A DNA stretch of 64,000 nt from Pontibacter kalidii (lineage in GTDB: Bacteria; Bacteroidota; Bacteroidia; Cytophagales; Hymenobacteraceae), in assembly GCF_026278245.1 (NCBI RefSeq), contig NZ_CP111079.1, positions 1,366,501 to 1,430,500 on the forward strand, read 5' to 3'. This document shows, one piece after another, positions 52,790-62,188 of this stretch. The position numbers and the translations under genes were made by a program. Below the pieces are notes generated by a model that saw only the letters and a program-made list of their open reading frames with translations, was not told the origin of the DNA and searched no databases. Within the stretch, counting starts at the first letter, position 1; each line of letters opens with the position of its first letter.

Positions 52790-54640
52790 TTATCTCAGCT
52801 CCAGTATCAACGGTGCCTTACTAGGGAGGCTAATTTTAGGCTGGCCCAAGTTGTAGGTTTTGCCGGTGACCACATCAGTGCTTTGCTTTATACTTTGTAA
52901 TTGAGGTGCGAATTTCTGCAGCTCCAACGCATATGGCTGTTCATTTTTGTTCAGGATGACCATGAGCTTTTTATCCTCCAGCTCGCGGAAGTAAACATAT
53001 ACGCCTTCGTAAGGGGCATAATGTGTCAGCTTACCCTTATGTACCACTTCAGCGTTTTTGCGCCAGTTCAGCAGCTTTTTCGTAAACTGCTGCATCTGCA
53101 GCTGTTCTTCTGAAAGGCCCTTGCCGGTAAAAGCGTTTGTTTTATCGCTAGCCCATCCACCTGGGAAATCGGTGCGGATAATGCCGTGGTCGCCTTTTTC
53201 CTCGTTGTGCATGAGGATCTCGGTGCCATAGTATACTTGCGGAATGCCGCGCGTTGTCAGGATATAAGCCAGCGCCAGTTTCGTCAGGTCGGCATCCTTG
53301 TTCAATTGGGTGTAGATGCGGTCCATGTCGTGGTTGTCTGGAAATACCACCAGGTTCTGCGGGTTGGCATAGAGGAAATCTGTGGCCAGTACATTGTAGA
53401 GGTGCAGCCAGCCTGTGTCCCAGCCGCTCTCATCATCCCGCAGAGCCTTGGTCAGGGCATCCTGTATCGGGAAGTCCATCAGGCTGGGCAGGTAAGACGT
53501 ATAGCCGTTCGGGTTCTGCTTGCCGCGCTGCCAGTAGGCGATGATGGCCGGGTTCAATGACCATTCTTCGCCCACCACGTTAAAGTTCGGATATTCCTCC
53601 ATCACGCGGCGCGTCCACTCGCTCATAAATGCCGGGTCAGGGTAAGAATAGGTGTCCATTCGAATGCCCCCCAAATCGGCATACTCTATCCACCAGAGCG
53701 TGTTCTGGATCAGGTAAGTGGCCAGTAGCTTGTTCCGTTGGTTCAGGTCCGGCATCGACTCCACAAACCAGCCGTCGGTGTGCAGCTTGCGGTCGTAGGC
53801 CGAGGCGTAGGGGTCCTGTAGGGCTTCGCGGCGGTGGTTGGTGGTTTTAAAGTCGCCCTGGAAGTTGAGCCAGTCCTCGGTCGGTAAATCATTCATCCAC
53901 CAGTGCTCCGAGCCGATGTGGTTCAGGATCATATCCATCACCAGTTTGATGCCGCGCTCCTTCGCCTGCTGCGACAGCGCTACATACTCCTTGTTAGAGC
54001 CGAAGCGCGGGTCCACCTTGTAGTAATCGGTGGTGGAGTAGCCGTGGTAGGAGGTTCTATTTTGATTATTTTCCAGCACCGGGTTCACCCACAGGGCGGT
54101 AAAGCCCATGTCCCTGATGTAGTCCAGGTTTTGGATGATGCCGGTGATATCCCCGCCGTGCCGGCCGCTTTTGTCGGGTCGGTTCAGTTGCTCGGTCATC
54201 CCTTTCACGTTGTCATTTTTAAGGTTGCCGTTGGCGAAGCGGTCCGGGGTGATGAGGTAGATGACGTCGGCGGGGGTAAAGCCCTGGCGGCTGGCGGAGT
54301 TGGCCGCGCGCTGCCGCAGTTCATAGGTATAGCGGTGCACGGTTTTGTTGCCTTGCTTCAGTTGCAGGGTAAACTTGCCAGGCTTTGCGTGTTGCAGGTC
54401 CAGGTTGAGGAAGAGGTAATTAGGGTTTTTTACTTTGATCACGTCTTTAAGCTCCACGCCCGCCTGGTTTAGTTCAGGAGTCAGGTTGCTGATGTTGTCG
54501 CCGTGCAGCAGCAGTTGCAGGCTGGTGTCTTTCATGCCGGCCCACCAAAAGGCGGGCTCTACCCGCAGTTGCTGGGCAAAGGCTGCCGAGTAAAGCAGGG
54601 TGAGCAGGAGCGAAAGCAGGAGTAGTTTTTTCCGTTGCAT
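52790..54640 (-). CDS. Secreted GH13 alpha-amylase / cyclomaltodextrinase-like (SusA type)
   Basis: 616 residues. Signal peptide MQRKKLLLLSLLLTLLYSAA ending near AFAQ, an N-terminal beta domain (about 25-110), then the GH13 barrel: DMILNHIG, LGGIRMDTYSYPDP (nucleophile Asp), VVGEEWSL (Glu), FPDNHDMDRI (Asp). The C-terminal beta domain ends the protein. It probably degrades maltodextrins or cyclodextrins in the periplasm, feeding the cytoplasmic GH13/GH15/TreZ enzymes elsewhere in the window. No susC/susD pair is near. Confidence 0.92.
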   Translation of the reverse strand: MQRKKLLLLSLLLTLLYSAAFAQQLRVEPAFWWAGMKDTSLQLLLHGDNISNLTPELNQAGVELKDVIKVKNPNYLFLNLDLQHAKPGKFTLQLKQGNKTVHRYTYELRQRAANSASRQGFTPADVIYLITPDRFANGNLKNDNVKGMTEQLNRPDKSGRHGGDITGIIQNLDYIRDMGFTALWVNPVLENNQNRTSYHGYSTTDYYKVDPRFGSNKEYVALSQQAKERGIKLVMDMILNHIGSEHWWMNDLPTEDWLNFQGDFKTTNHRREALQDPYASAYDRKLHTDGWFVESMPDLNQRNKLLATYLIQNTLWWIEYADLGGIRMDTYSYPDPAFMSEWTRRVMEEYPNFNVVGEEWSLNPAIIAYWQRGKQNPNGYTSYLPSLMDFPIQDALTKALRDDESGWDTGWLHLYNVLATDFLYANPQNLVVFPDNHDMDRIYTQLNKDADLTKLALAYILTTRGIPQVYYGTEILMHNEEKGDHGIIRTDFPGGWASDKTNAFTGKGLSEEQLQMQQFTKKLLNWRKNAEVVHKGKLTHYAPYEGVYVYFRELEDKKLMVILNKNEQPYALELQKFAPQLQSIKQSTDVVTGKTYNLGQPKISLPSKAPLILELR

Positions 54641-54767
54641 GGGCTTTATGCGGTTATAAGTATAGCGGGAGCGATTCCCTGTATATACTTACATAGTTCT
54701 TAAAGTATGATTTTATCCCTTCCGGGCCGGTATCTTTATACTTGAGGGAGATATGCCGCCAAAAAAA

Positions 54768-54799
54768 GAAGCAGGCCACCGTTTCCGGCAGCCTGCTTC
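54768..54799 (-). terminator. Terminator after DUF4920 gene
   Basis: Stem GAAGCAGGC / GCCTGCTTC, with seven T on the minus-strand 3' side, followed outward by AAGTATAAAGG. Confidence 0.78.
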
Positions 54800-54819
54800 A
54801 AGTATAAAGGATAGGAAGC

Positions 54820-55314
54820 TTACTTCAGTAGCACGCCATCCGCCACAAAGCGCAGCTCTTCCCTTGGTTGAGTAATGGCGGCTACTTCCGCCTCCGACTT
54901 GCCGGCATCCTCGGCAAAGTGGCGCAGGTCCTCCACAGACACAAGCTCCCGTTTGGCCGTGCCGGTAAACACAACCTGCCGCCCTTCCAGGTTTTCGGTC
55001 GGTACAAAGAAGCCGTACTCCCGGAAGGTTACTTTCATGTCGCTGTCATCGCTCAGTTTTACATCCATCCAGCAGCCCTTCTTCTGGCAACTTTGCTTTA
55101 TTTCAGCGGATACGGTAGCCTGTACCGAGTCCTTCCCTGCCACGACGGCCGCTAAGGCAGTGGCTGGTATCACGTTTTCCTCGGTAAACGCAGCGCCAAA
55201 CGCTGTGCCCGCCTCCGCCGATAGCGATTCCCCTGCGGTTTCAGTTGCAGGTTGGTTTTGGTTACAGCCGTAAGCCATAGCTGCAAGGAACAGCAGGAGT
55301 GTAGCTTTTTTCAT
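54820..55314 (-). CDS. DUF4920 lipoprotein
   Basis: 164 residues. The signal ends in M-A-Y-G-C, then N-Q-N-Q. The DUF4920 core has KQSCQKKGCWMDVKL with a C-x4-C-W pair, FREYGFFVPTENLEG and VVFTGTAKRELVSVEDLRHFAEDAG. The C-x-x-x-x-C-W-M pattern suggests metal or redox binding in the periplasm, which is inference. Monocistronic on the minus strand. Confidence 0.82.
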   Translation of the reverse strand: MKKATLLLFLAAMAYGCNQNQPATETAGESLSAEAGTAFGAAFTEENVIPATALAAVVAGKDSVQATVSAEIKQSCQKKGCWMDVKLSDDSDMKVTFREYGFFVPTENLEGRQVVFTGTAKRELVSVEDLRHFAEDAGKSEAEVAAITQPREELRFVADGVLLK

Positions 55315-55494
55315 GTTTGGTGTTTGAGGTGAAAGATCAACAAAAATAGCAAATTACCGCTCCGTTGCAAGACCTGCGCCTCAGTAGAAAGGTATGGCAG
55401 GAGCTATCGTACACTGTGTATAAATCAGGCGCTTCCCTTCATTCGTTTCTTTCTGCTAAGGATGTTATGGTGCAAAGCACCAAGTATTTATACT

Positions 55495-56076
55495 TTATCG
55501 GGCGGTCAGGCTTACCCAGCGGGCGCGGTCTATGGTAATGGTGATGCGGCCGGTGAGCAGCGGCAGGTAACTCGTTGGGACCGAAGCCTGAAAGTCGGAT
55601 AACCTCAGCTCCAGGGAGGTGGAGAAGTATAGCGAAGCGCTCTCAGGTGAAAAACTGATGGGCACAACCATGTCCTGGGTCGTGTTTTGCAGCTGCACGG
55701 CGATCTTGCGCCTGATGGTCTCGGGGCTGAGGTTACCAGCGTTGATCTGCTGCTCCGGCGCCGCTATTGTGATGTAAAGCTGCGGGTATCGCGCCCCAAA
55801 AAGCACGTCGTAAGCCATGTTCTGCGGGATGGTGTCCTGGAGCGGAACCAGGGTCTCTACGGGGAGGATGCACTCCAGCTGTTGCAGGTCCTTGTTGTAG
55901 CGCACCAGCAACTGGTCCGACATGAACTCGTAGGGGCTGGTGTGCCCATCCAAGGTGAGCAGCACCCGGTTGCTGCCTGTGTAGGGCGTGCGGGTTCGCT
56001 GGGCTGCGGCATCTGTAGCGGAAAGCAGCAGCGGGAGCAATAACAAGAGGTATAGCAGGTGTAGATTTCTCTTCAT
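55495..56076 (-). CDS. Secreted protein of unknown function
   Basis: 193 residues from ATG 56076 (MKRNLHLLYLLLLLPLLLSATDAAAQ), where the signal peptide is clear. The mature part is beta-rich: NRVLLTLDGHTSPYEFMSDQLLVRYN, VETLVPLQDTIPQNMAYDVLFGARYP, and a C-terminal SYLPLLTGRITITIDRA. The spacing vaguely resembles the YceI fold but I cannot claim it. Flanked by gaps on both sides. Confidence 0.7.
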   Translation of the reverse strand: MKRNLHLLYLLLLLPLLLSATDAAAQRTRTPYTGSNRVLLTLDGHTSPYEFMSDQLLVRYNKDLQQLECILPVETLVPLQDTIPQNMAYDVLFGARYPQLYITIAAPEQQINAGNLSPETIRRKIAVQLQNTTQDMVVPISFSPESASLYFSTSLELRLSDFQASVPTSYLPLLTGRITITIDRARWVSLTAR

Positions 56077-56336
56077 AGGTAGCATGGGGGCGGTGAGGTT
56101 TGTTTTACTCCTTCTAACGCAAATGGATAGGGGCAGGGCTATACTTTTCCGGCAGAAATCAGTACAACAAAAAGATTCTGCTCAGCTTAATGGGTGAGGG
56201 GGTGGCGAATCCTAAATAAAAGAGGCTTTTGCAAAACTATAACAAGGCTGCAAAAGTATAAATTACTACACGTATATAGGTGCAGCAGGTGCAAGAGCGG
56301 AGCCCGCCTTCAGCGCACAGGATAACGGAGCAGAGG

Positions 56337-56963
56337 ATGAACCAGGATAAAAAGAACCAAGTAAACCCAAAGCAGCGGTCAGCCTTTAAGCGGATCGAGC
56401 GGATGCACCCGATCAGGATGCTGCTGTACCTGAGCATGGTAGGCATTGGGGTGCTGTTCTTTGTGCTGGTGGTGGCTTTTGCCCGTACCGGGGGATTTCC
56501 GCCAGGGCAATTCGATCTTCCGAAGTTCTTCAGCATCAGTACCATTATTCTGCTTTTTAGCAGCTATACCATCTCCAAGGTGCCTCGCTTTTATAAGCAG
56601 GAAAAGTTAAAGAAAATGGCGCGCTACCTGGGCGCTACACTTGGCCTCGGGCTTCTGTTTATCGGGGCACAGCTCATCGGCTGGAACGAAATGACGAAAA
56701 CGGGCGTGTACTTTTCCGACAAATCTTCCGGCACCTACCTGTACCTGATTTCGGCGCTGCACATCCTGCACCTGTTGGGTGGTATTATTTTTCTGTCGTT
56801 TATGGTGTTTAAGACGATCTATGTGAATAGCGACGCCGTGCGCAGCCTTGTCTTTATCCGTGACCCTTTCCGCCGTCTGCAGCTTTCCATGCTCAACAGT
56901 TACTGGCATTTTCTCGATTTTCTGTGGCTGGGCCTGTACCTAGTGCTGCTCTTTATTGCCTAA
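56337..56963 (+). CDS. Haem-copper oxidase subunit III-like membrane protein
   Basis: 208 residues from ATG 56337, with GGAGCAGAGG before it; a GTG start 57 bases earlier is less likely. Five helices: LLYLSMVGIGVLFFVLVVAF, ISTIILLFSSYTISKV, LGATLGLGLLFIGAQLIGW, YLISALHILHLLGGIIFLSFMV and LNSYWHFLDFLWLGLYLVLLF. HILHLLGG and YWHFLDFLW are typical of cytochrome c oxidase subunit III. No other oxidase subunit is next to it, so it may be an orphan or accessory copy. Confidence 0.85.
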   Translation: MNQDKKNQVNPKQRSAFKRIERMHPIRMLLYLSMVGIGVLFFVLVVAFARTGGFPPGQFDLPKFFSISTIILLFSSYTISKVPRFYKQEKLKKMARYLGATLGLGLLFIGAQLIGWNEMTKTGVYFSDKSSGTYLYLISALHILHLLGGIIFLSFMVFKTIYVNSDAVRSLVFIRDPFRRLQLSMLNSYWHFLDFLWLGLYLVLLFIA

Positions 56964-57042
56964 GTGTAAATTGATTGGGTAAGCAAAGTATAACCTCTTG
57001 TTGAGGATAGTTATGTGCTTTCCGCTCCTCCTAAAGTATAAG

Positions 57043-57085
57043 CAGGAATCCCCGCCAAAGTATAAAGCCTTGGCGGGGATTCCTG
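57043..57085. terminator. Bidirectional terminator
   Basis: Perfect 16-bp stem CAGGAATCCCCGCCAA / TTGGCGGGGATTCCTG. The loop contains AAGTATAAAG and another AAGTATA precedes the left arm. Between convergent genes. Confidence 0.88.
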
Positions 57086-57105
57086 TTTCTGGATTTTTTC
57101 TTCCG

Positions 57106-59655
57106 CTACCGGACAATAGTAACGCTGCCTTTGTAGGTAGTGGTGCCGTAGTCGATCACGTAAAAATATACGCCGTCGTTGACCTCGCTGCCGTCCCACC
57201 TGAAGCTGCTGTCGGTGCTGCGGTATACTTCGCGCCCCCAGCGATTGTAGACCTTGATGCTGGTGAAGGTGGCGGTACAGAACTCAGGGGGCAGGTTCGG
57301 GATGTAGAAGAAATCGTTCTTGCCATCGCCGTTGGGGGTGAAGATGTTGGCCGGCACGTAGTCGGCGATCTTGGGTGCCTCTACCCGGAACTCCATCGTC
57401 AGGCGCTGGGGCTGCGGATCGCAGGCATCCTCCTGCAGTATAAAGTTGACGCGCAGCACCTCTTGTTGGGCGGCAGGGCAGTTGGCCACCCAGGTGAACT
57501 TGCCCTTGGCCTCCCCGGCGGCGCCCGTAGCCGAGAACGCCATGCCGTAGTCTGCCAGGTTGAAGCCTTCCCCCTCTGCCGAAAGAATCAGGTTGTTTAG
57601 GTCCAGGTCCAGCCCTTCAAAGTTGGCCTCAAAGGCATCGTCCAGCTTCAGGGCAAAGGTAGACGTGCTTTGGTCTGAGGTAAGGGTGGGCGCGTTGTTG
57701 GGCGCCTTTAACACAAACTCCAGCGTCAGTTCCTTATCCGGCGAGGAGTCGCAGGCTTCCTCGGCCAGGCTGAATTTCACACGCAGGTTGTCTTGCTGGT
57801 ATGCCTCGCAGGTGGGGGTCCAGGTAAATACGCCGTCTGCCGCGCCGGCTCCACCCGTGCTGCTGAACTGCATGCCATACTGCTCCAGCGAGGAGCCTTC
57901 TATGCTGGCCAGGAGCGAGAGCATGTCCTGGTCCACATCGCGACCAAAGATGTTGGCGCTAAAAGGCTGCCCCACCTCCAACTCTATCGTGGTGATCTCC
58001 TGGTCTGAGCCGATGGTAGGCTCATGGTTATTGGAGATCGTCCTTACCTCAATCGTCTCGGTCCGGGTCTTCTCCTCGTTACAGGCCGTGCTCCTGACGG
58101 TAAAATCCAGCGTATACTGCTCTTTCTTCATCGTCTCGCAGGTGATGTCCCAGGTGAAGGGGGAGGTAACCTCTCCGGGGCCGCTTCTGTTCTCGAAGCT
58201 TATCTGCTCAGTTGCTATATCAAAGTCTCTGCCTGCGGCGGAGAGCAAGACCTCGTCTTTGTCTGGGTCCAGGCCCAGCACGTTAAAATCAATACGGTCG
58301 CCCTCCCGCACCTCGAATACGCGCTTGCTGGTGGAGAGCGTTACGGCTGGCGGCGCGTCGGGCAATGGGTCGATCACAAAGCTTACCCGCACCGTGTCCT
58401 GCCGGGGCAGGCTGCAGCCATCGTCCTTCACAATGAAATCCATCTGATAGACCTTGCCCTCGGTACTGAAGCATTCATCAAAGCAAACGGTGGCACTTAA
58501 CGTGTCCTGGCTTGTGCCCTGGTTGATAATGCCCCTGGTGTCGCCGGTAAAAGTATAACTTGCGTTAGAGAAGTTAACCGGCCGCGCCCGCAGCTCCACG
58601 TACTCGCTCATATCCGGGTCGGTGAAGAACACGTTCAGGCAGCGTTCGGTACTGGAGGAACTGATTCGCAGCACTTCCCCCTCCTGGTAGAGATTCTTTT
58701 TGCCTTTCTGCTGAGCGATCACCTGGGGCGTCTGGTTGCGGGGGCAGTCCAGCACCAACACCTGGAAATCGCGCCTTACCTCGCCTATTTTCGCTCCGTT
58801 GCGGTACTCCTGCACCCGGATACCAAATACGAAGAGGCCTTTGCGATCCGGACGCATCGTCAGCATGCCGCTGTTCTGGTCTATGTTCAAGGCTGGTGAG
58901 CCCTGTATCTGGGTGGAGGTGTTGTAGCCCGGCAGCCACTGGATGAGCGGGTAAGGGGCTGGCATCGGGGCCCTGATATAGCTGGGCGGGTAGGTGATGT
59001 TGTAGTAGGCCGGCTCGTCTGGATAGGTATAGCCGTTGAGGGGGGTGACCATGTCGTAAACCAGTGAGTCTCCGTCCGGGTCGGTGCCGTTAAACTCGAA
59101 ATAGAACAGTTCATCCACGCAGGCGTAGTCGCTCAGGGGCGGGAAAAGGATAGGAGAGGAGTTCTCGAAGAATTGGCCGCTCTTGATAACCGGCGGAAAC
59201 TCCATGTAAAACACCTGCGCGGCGTCCTCCGGCCTTACAATGTTGTTGATGGTGCGGTTGCGGCAGCAGCGCTCCCAGGTTATATAATAGCCGTCTGGCT
59301 CGTTGTAGATGTTCGGGTCCAGGTAGATGTTGGAAGTATAAATGATCTTGTCCGTCACCAGCTCACCCACCGTGCAGGCAATATTGGTATAAGGCACCCG
59401 GGTGGTGCTGGACTGGTTCAGGGTGACACGGCCAACGTTCCTGTTGGTTGCCTTGCTGAAGATGTTGGCAGAGACATAGGGGTCTTTCGCGCCGATGCTT
59501 CCATTTACCACATCAAAGTAAAGGTTCAGGCTTAGCTTGTAGTTATATCCGCTCAGGTGTTGCATCTCAAACTCGCCGCCCACAATATGCGTGGCACGCG
59601 CGGCATAAAAGCTGGTGCACATCAGGAAAGTCAGGAGGAGTAAACGTTGCAGCAT
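57106..59655 (-). CDS. Secreted T9SS type B (gliding-motility C-term) protein
   Basis: 849 residues. Signal peptide (RLLLLTFLMCTSFYAARA), N-terminal module THIVGGEFEMQHLSGYNYKLSL, then at least three similar Ig-like beta repeats of about 110 residues with the pattern GxFTW, CE/CPAxQQ, xACxxxP and EF. The C-terminus ADYVPANIFTPNGDGKNDFFY, YNRWGREVYR, DGVYFYVIDY is the type B sorting domain of the type IX system. Many Cys pairs (C-D, A-C) point to an extracellular location. Probably a surface or adhesion protein. Confidence 0.9.
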   Translation of the reverse strand: MLQRLLLLTFLMCTSFYAARATHIVGGEFEMQHLSGYNYKLSLNLYFDVVNGSIGAKDPYVSANIFSKATNRNVGRVTLNQSSTTRVPYTNIACTVGELVTDKIIYTSNIYLDPNIYNEPDGYYITWERCCRNRTINNIVRPEDAAQVFYMEFPPVIKSGQFFENSSPILFPPLSDYACVDELFYFEFNGTDPDGDSLVYDMVTPLNGYTYPDEPAYYNITYPPSYIRAPMPAPYPLIQWLPGYNTSTQIQGSPALNIDQNSGMLTMRPDRKGLFVFGIRVQEYRNGAKIGEVRRDFQVLVLDCPRNQTPQVIAQQKGKKNLYQEGEVLRISSSSTERCLNVFFTDPDMSEYVELRARPVNFSNASYTFTGDTRGIINQGTSQDTLSATVCFDECFSTEGKVYQMDFIVKDDGCSLPRQDTVRVSFVIDPLPDAPPAVTLSTSKRVFEVREGDRIDFNVLGLDPDKDEVLLSAAGRDFDIATEQISFENRSGPGEVTSPFTWDITCETMKKEQYTLDFTVRSTACNEEKTRTETIEVRTISNNHEPTIGSDQEITTIELEVGQPFSANIFGRDVDQDMLSLLASIEGSSLEQYGMQFSSTGGAGAADGVFTWTPTCEAYQQDNLRVKFSLAEEACDSSPDKELTLEFVLKAPNNAPTLTSDQSTSTFALKLDDAFEANFEGLDLDLNNLILSAEGEGFNLADYGMAFSATGAAGEAKGKFTWVANCPAAQQEVLRVNFILQEDACDPQPQRLTMEFRVEAPKIADYVPANIFTPNGDGKNDFFYIPNLPPEFCTATFTSIKVYNRWGREVYRSTDSSFRWDGSEVNDGVYFYVIDYGTTTYKGSVTIVR

Positions 59656-59777
59656 AGCGTAGCCAGGGTGTTAAGGTAAAATTCTGACTTAAATATAGCA
59701 GAACCTGCGGATAATTAAACAGTTTCTAAGAAGATTATACTATACTGCTGTGGCTGCTGTTGTTCTTTCAGGCAGGT

Positions 59778-60374
59778 TTATTTGCGGGGCAGCTCGTGCG
59801 GCTGCAGCGTTTTCTCCAGGAGTTCCTCAAAGGGCAGCGGTTTGGAGAAGTAGGCATCCTGGTAGCTGTTGGCGGCAAAGCGGATAAAACCGGGTCGCTT
59901 GTTTACTTTTATGTAATCGAGCAGCACGTTGCCATAGAGCTGGTTGCAGAGGCTGGAGCCGGGCAGGTCGGAGGCGGGAGGTGTCAGCAGCAGCTTCTCT
60001 ATTTCCTCGGTGTACCGCTCGTGCCGCACCTGCAGGCTGTTGCCGCTATGTAAAGTGTAGCCCTGCTGCTGCACGCGGTCTTTCAGAAGCTGGAGAAAAA
60101 AGTTAAAATTCTCAGCTCCTATACTTGGGTCATAAAAGAAAATAGCGCCTCTCAGGTGCTCCTCCGAGATCACCTGCACCCGGTACCGGGCAGGTAAATC
60201 AGCCTTTTTATAATGATAGGCGGTAAAAAACGGCCCCGTCCAGTGCAGGTACGTCTGGTTAGAGAGCCACGCTTGGTAGGCGTGCATAAACTTTGCCGAG
60301 CGCTTTGTAACGCTGCAGGTGGGCAAATTCTTTCTATAGCCCAACAATCGCTTGAAAAAATCGTTAAATGGCAT
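59778..60374 (-). CDS. Conserved hypothetical cytoplasmic protein
   Basis: 198 residues, no signal or membrane helix. It is rich in aromatic residues (AYQAWLSNQTYLHWTGPFFTAYHYKKA) and has a pattern of mixed helix and strand (YRVQVISEEHLRGAIFFYDP, FNFFLQLLKDRVQQQGYTL). I do not recognise a family. It is divergent from the GreA-like gene. Confidence 0.65.
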   Translation of the reverse strand: MPFNDFFKRLLGYRKNLPTCSVTKRSAKFMHAYQAWLSNQTYLHWTGPFFTAYHYKKADLPARYRVQVISEEHLRGAIFFYDPSIGAENFNFFLQLLKDRVQQQGYTLHSGNSLQVRHERYTEEIEKLLLTPPASDLPGSSLCNQLYGNVLLDYIKVNKRPGFIRFAANSYQDAYFSKPLPFEELLEKTLQPHELPRK

Positions 60375-60571
60375 CTGATTATTTACCTGATAAACATACT
60401 TTGCCCAAAATAGTTTTTAAGCTATACCTCTGGCCAGCCATACTTGGGTGGTGTTTTACGAAAAGTGCTTTTAAAGAATCTGAGTTTAATTTAACGATCA
60501 AGCGCCAGCTGCGCATTGTGGGCCGGAAGTATAAACGGCTGCTGCCCCGCTGCTGCAAACCCTGAAACCGA

Positions 60572-61039
60572 ATGGAAATACTGACACAAGAACTCGAGAC
60601 TAAGAAGCGGCTGCTACAGGAGAGTAACAGGCTGCTGAACGCGCAAATAAAGGCTGCCAAAGATGCTATGGACGAGGCCCAGGAAAGCGCAAACGATCAT
60701 CAGGGAGCCATGGAGGACAAATTTGAGTCGTTCCGGGAGAACTGCCAAATACAGCGCGACATGTATGCCCGACAGCTGGACGAATTGATGACCACTCAGA
60801 GCGTGCTGCGCCGCATCAATGCCACCAAGCTGAACCACGATGTATCATTAGGAGCGGTGGTGCATACGGAACTGCAGAACTACTTCATTGGCGTGAGCCT
60901 GGGGCAGATAGTTTTGGATGGGGAGAGCTATTATGCTATTTCTGGCCTGTCGCCGTTGTTTAAAGCCATGATGGGCAAAACAACGGGAGAAACGTTTGAA
61001 TTTAGAGACAAAAGCTATAAGATATTGCAAGTATTTTAG
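60572..61039 (+). CDS. GreA/GreB-like coiled-coil protein
   Basis: 155 residues. The N-terminal ~75 residues form an antiparallel coiled coil (EILTQELETKKRLLQESNRLL ... FRENCQIQRDMYARQLDEL) with an acidic turn ANDHQGAMEDKFE like the GreA tip. The C-terminal part (SLGAVVHTELQNYFIGVSLG, SGLSPLFKAMMGKTTGETFEF, YKILQV) fits the FKBP-like Gre domain. It may be a secondary-channel regulator of RNA polymerase. Whether it cleaves RNA, or only blocks the channel as Gfh1/Rnk do, cannot be read. Confidence 0.75.
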   Translation: MEILTQELETKKRLLQESNRLLNAQIKAAKDAMDEAQESANDHQGAMEDKFESFRENCQIQRDMYARQLDELMTTQSVLRRINATKLNHDVSLGAVVHTELQNYFIGVSLGQIVLDGESYYAISGLSPLFKAMMGKTTGETFEFRDKSYKILQVF

Positions 61040-61114
61040 AATCTGAGATTTTTACCCAAACATTAAAAACCCACGGGACCAGTTTTGAGTTAAAAGGTTG
61101 GTAAAGGGTTAATA

Positions 61115-61146
61115 AAAGGGGTTAGCTGTAATCAGCTAACCCCTTT
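61115..61146. terminator. Bidirectional terminator
   Basis: Perfect 14-bp stem AAAGGGGTTAGCTG / CAGCTAACCCCTTT, loop TAAT, T-rich after it on plus. Confidence 0.88.
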
Positions 61147-61168
61147 GCTTTTATATACTTTCTGAGGC

Positions 61169-61600
61169 TTACTCTACCCTCGTCCAGTACTGCGTGCGGC
61201 CAATCAGCGAGATGCCAATGTACCCTTTCACCTCCATTTTGTCTTTGCCGGTCATCTTCATGTAGCAGCTGTAGGTTTTGCCGCTCTCCGGATCGTAAAT
61301 GGTGCCATCATCCCACTTATTGTTGCCGTCATACTCAAAGCCATCCATAAACCGCATGCCTATCAATGGTCTGCTGCGCAGTTTCTTATCCGGGTTGTTA
61401 TCGTCCAGCTTGGGCTTGCCGTTGCGCAGGGGCTCCTTTAGCGATACGATCTTACCGCACAGCTTGTCTCCGCACTTGTAGATCTCAAACTTGGCCTTGC
61501 CCTCTTCATTCGTCCAAAGCCCGATCGGTGACATGTTCTGGGCCCAGGCGGCTGATGTAAATAGCATGAGCATTAAAAGGGGTAAGAGGTGCTTTTTCAT
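61169..61600 (-). CDS. DUF2147 secreted protein
   Basis: 143 residues. Signal peptide MKKHLLPLLMLMLFTSAAWAQ, then the DUF2147 fold: IGLWTNEEGKAKFEIYKCGD, KLCGKIVSLKEP, DGTIYDPESGKTYSCYMKM, KMEVKGYIGISLIGRTQYW. It is a small periplasmic beta-barrel-like domain, function unknown. Monocistronic. Confidence 0.85.
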   Translation of the reverse strand: MKKHLLPLLMLMLFTSAAWAQNMSPIGLWTNEEGKAKFEIYKCGDKLCGKIVSLKEPLRNGKPKLDDNNPDKKLRSRPLIGMRFMDGFEYDGNNKWDDGTIYDPESGKTYSCYMKMTGKDKMEVKGYIGISLIGRTQYWTRVE

Positions 61601-62008
61601 GGGGTTAGATTAGATGTTTGTTTACTATGTAATTTAAGAAAAAAAATCAATTACCATTTGTGCCAGTTCCAAAATTCGGGCCAGGTTATTAATTGTTTTT
61701 AGCTCGAGCAGGAAGGCCTGGTAGAGCAGGGGTAGTATTCATTTTTGTCTTATAGGGTTTTGCTTTCCAGGTGGTTACGAATATGCTAGCCGCAGGAGAC
61801 GACGGTTGGCCTTTGAAGTATAACGGCAGGGGCTGAGGCACTTGGGGAAAGGATGAAAACAAACACGGAAACATTGTGAACTATTCGCCGTTTTTTTACC
61901 TTTATACACAAGTGAGTGGCGGGTGCCACGGCCTTTAAGCCACAGGTTGCTTGTAAAAGCGCAGCAGCGGCTTAAGGTTTATGTCGGACTAAAGAGAAAG
62001 GAGGTGCT
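61601..62008. other. Intergenic region upstream of the interrupted small gene
   Basis: Holds an AAGTATA near 61816 and TTTTTTTACCTTTATACA near 61891-61908, a possible promoter. A perfect AAGGAGGTG Shine-Dalgarno at its right end belongs to the small gene at 62009. Confidence 0.5.
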
Positions 62009-62188
62009 ATGTCTAATCCATCGGTCGTCTTAGTAAGCCAAGGTAATAATGCTCACGTAAAAGGTGAGCTGGCTTAGTAAGCAGTACTGGCTACTGCTTA
62101 CGCAGATAGCGATTTACCTTTGGTCTTCTTACAAGATGGTAAACTGAAACACAGGGCGCCGCTTACTGAGAAATTGAAGGATTCCTGA
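62009..62188 (+). pseudogene. Small gene interrupted by tandem UAG-UAA stops
   Basis: ATG 62009 follows AAAGGAGGTGCT, a perfect Shine-Dalgarno, rare in this phylum. The frame reads MSNPSVVLVSQGNNAHVKGELA, then TAG (62075-62077) and TAA (62078-62080), then continues in the same frame AVLATAYADSDLPLVFLQDG, KLKHRAPLTEKLKDS to TGA at 62186. The two stops could come from CAG CAA by two C-to-T changes. A perfect 10-bp hairpin (GTAAGCAGTA / TACTGCTTAC, 62077-62101) begins at the stops. A terminator follows. It may be a decayed gene, a recoded gene, or a short 22-residue peptide plus structured RNA. Confidence 0.55.

Noticed and set aside
60368..60565. 65-codon open frame before the GreA-like gene
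   Set aside because: Overlaps the start of the minus-strand gene at 60374 and shows no family features.
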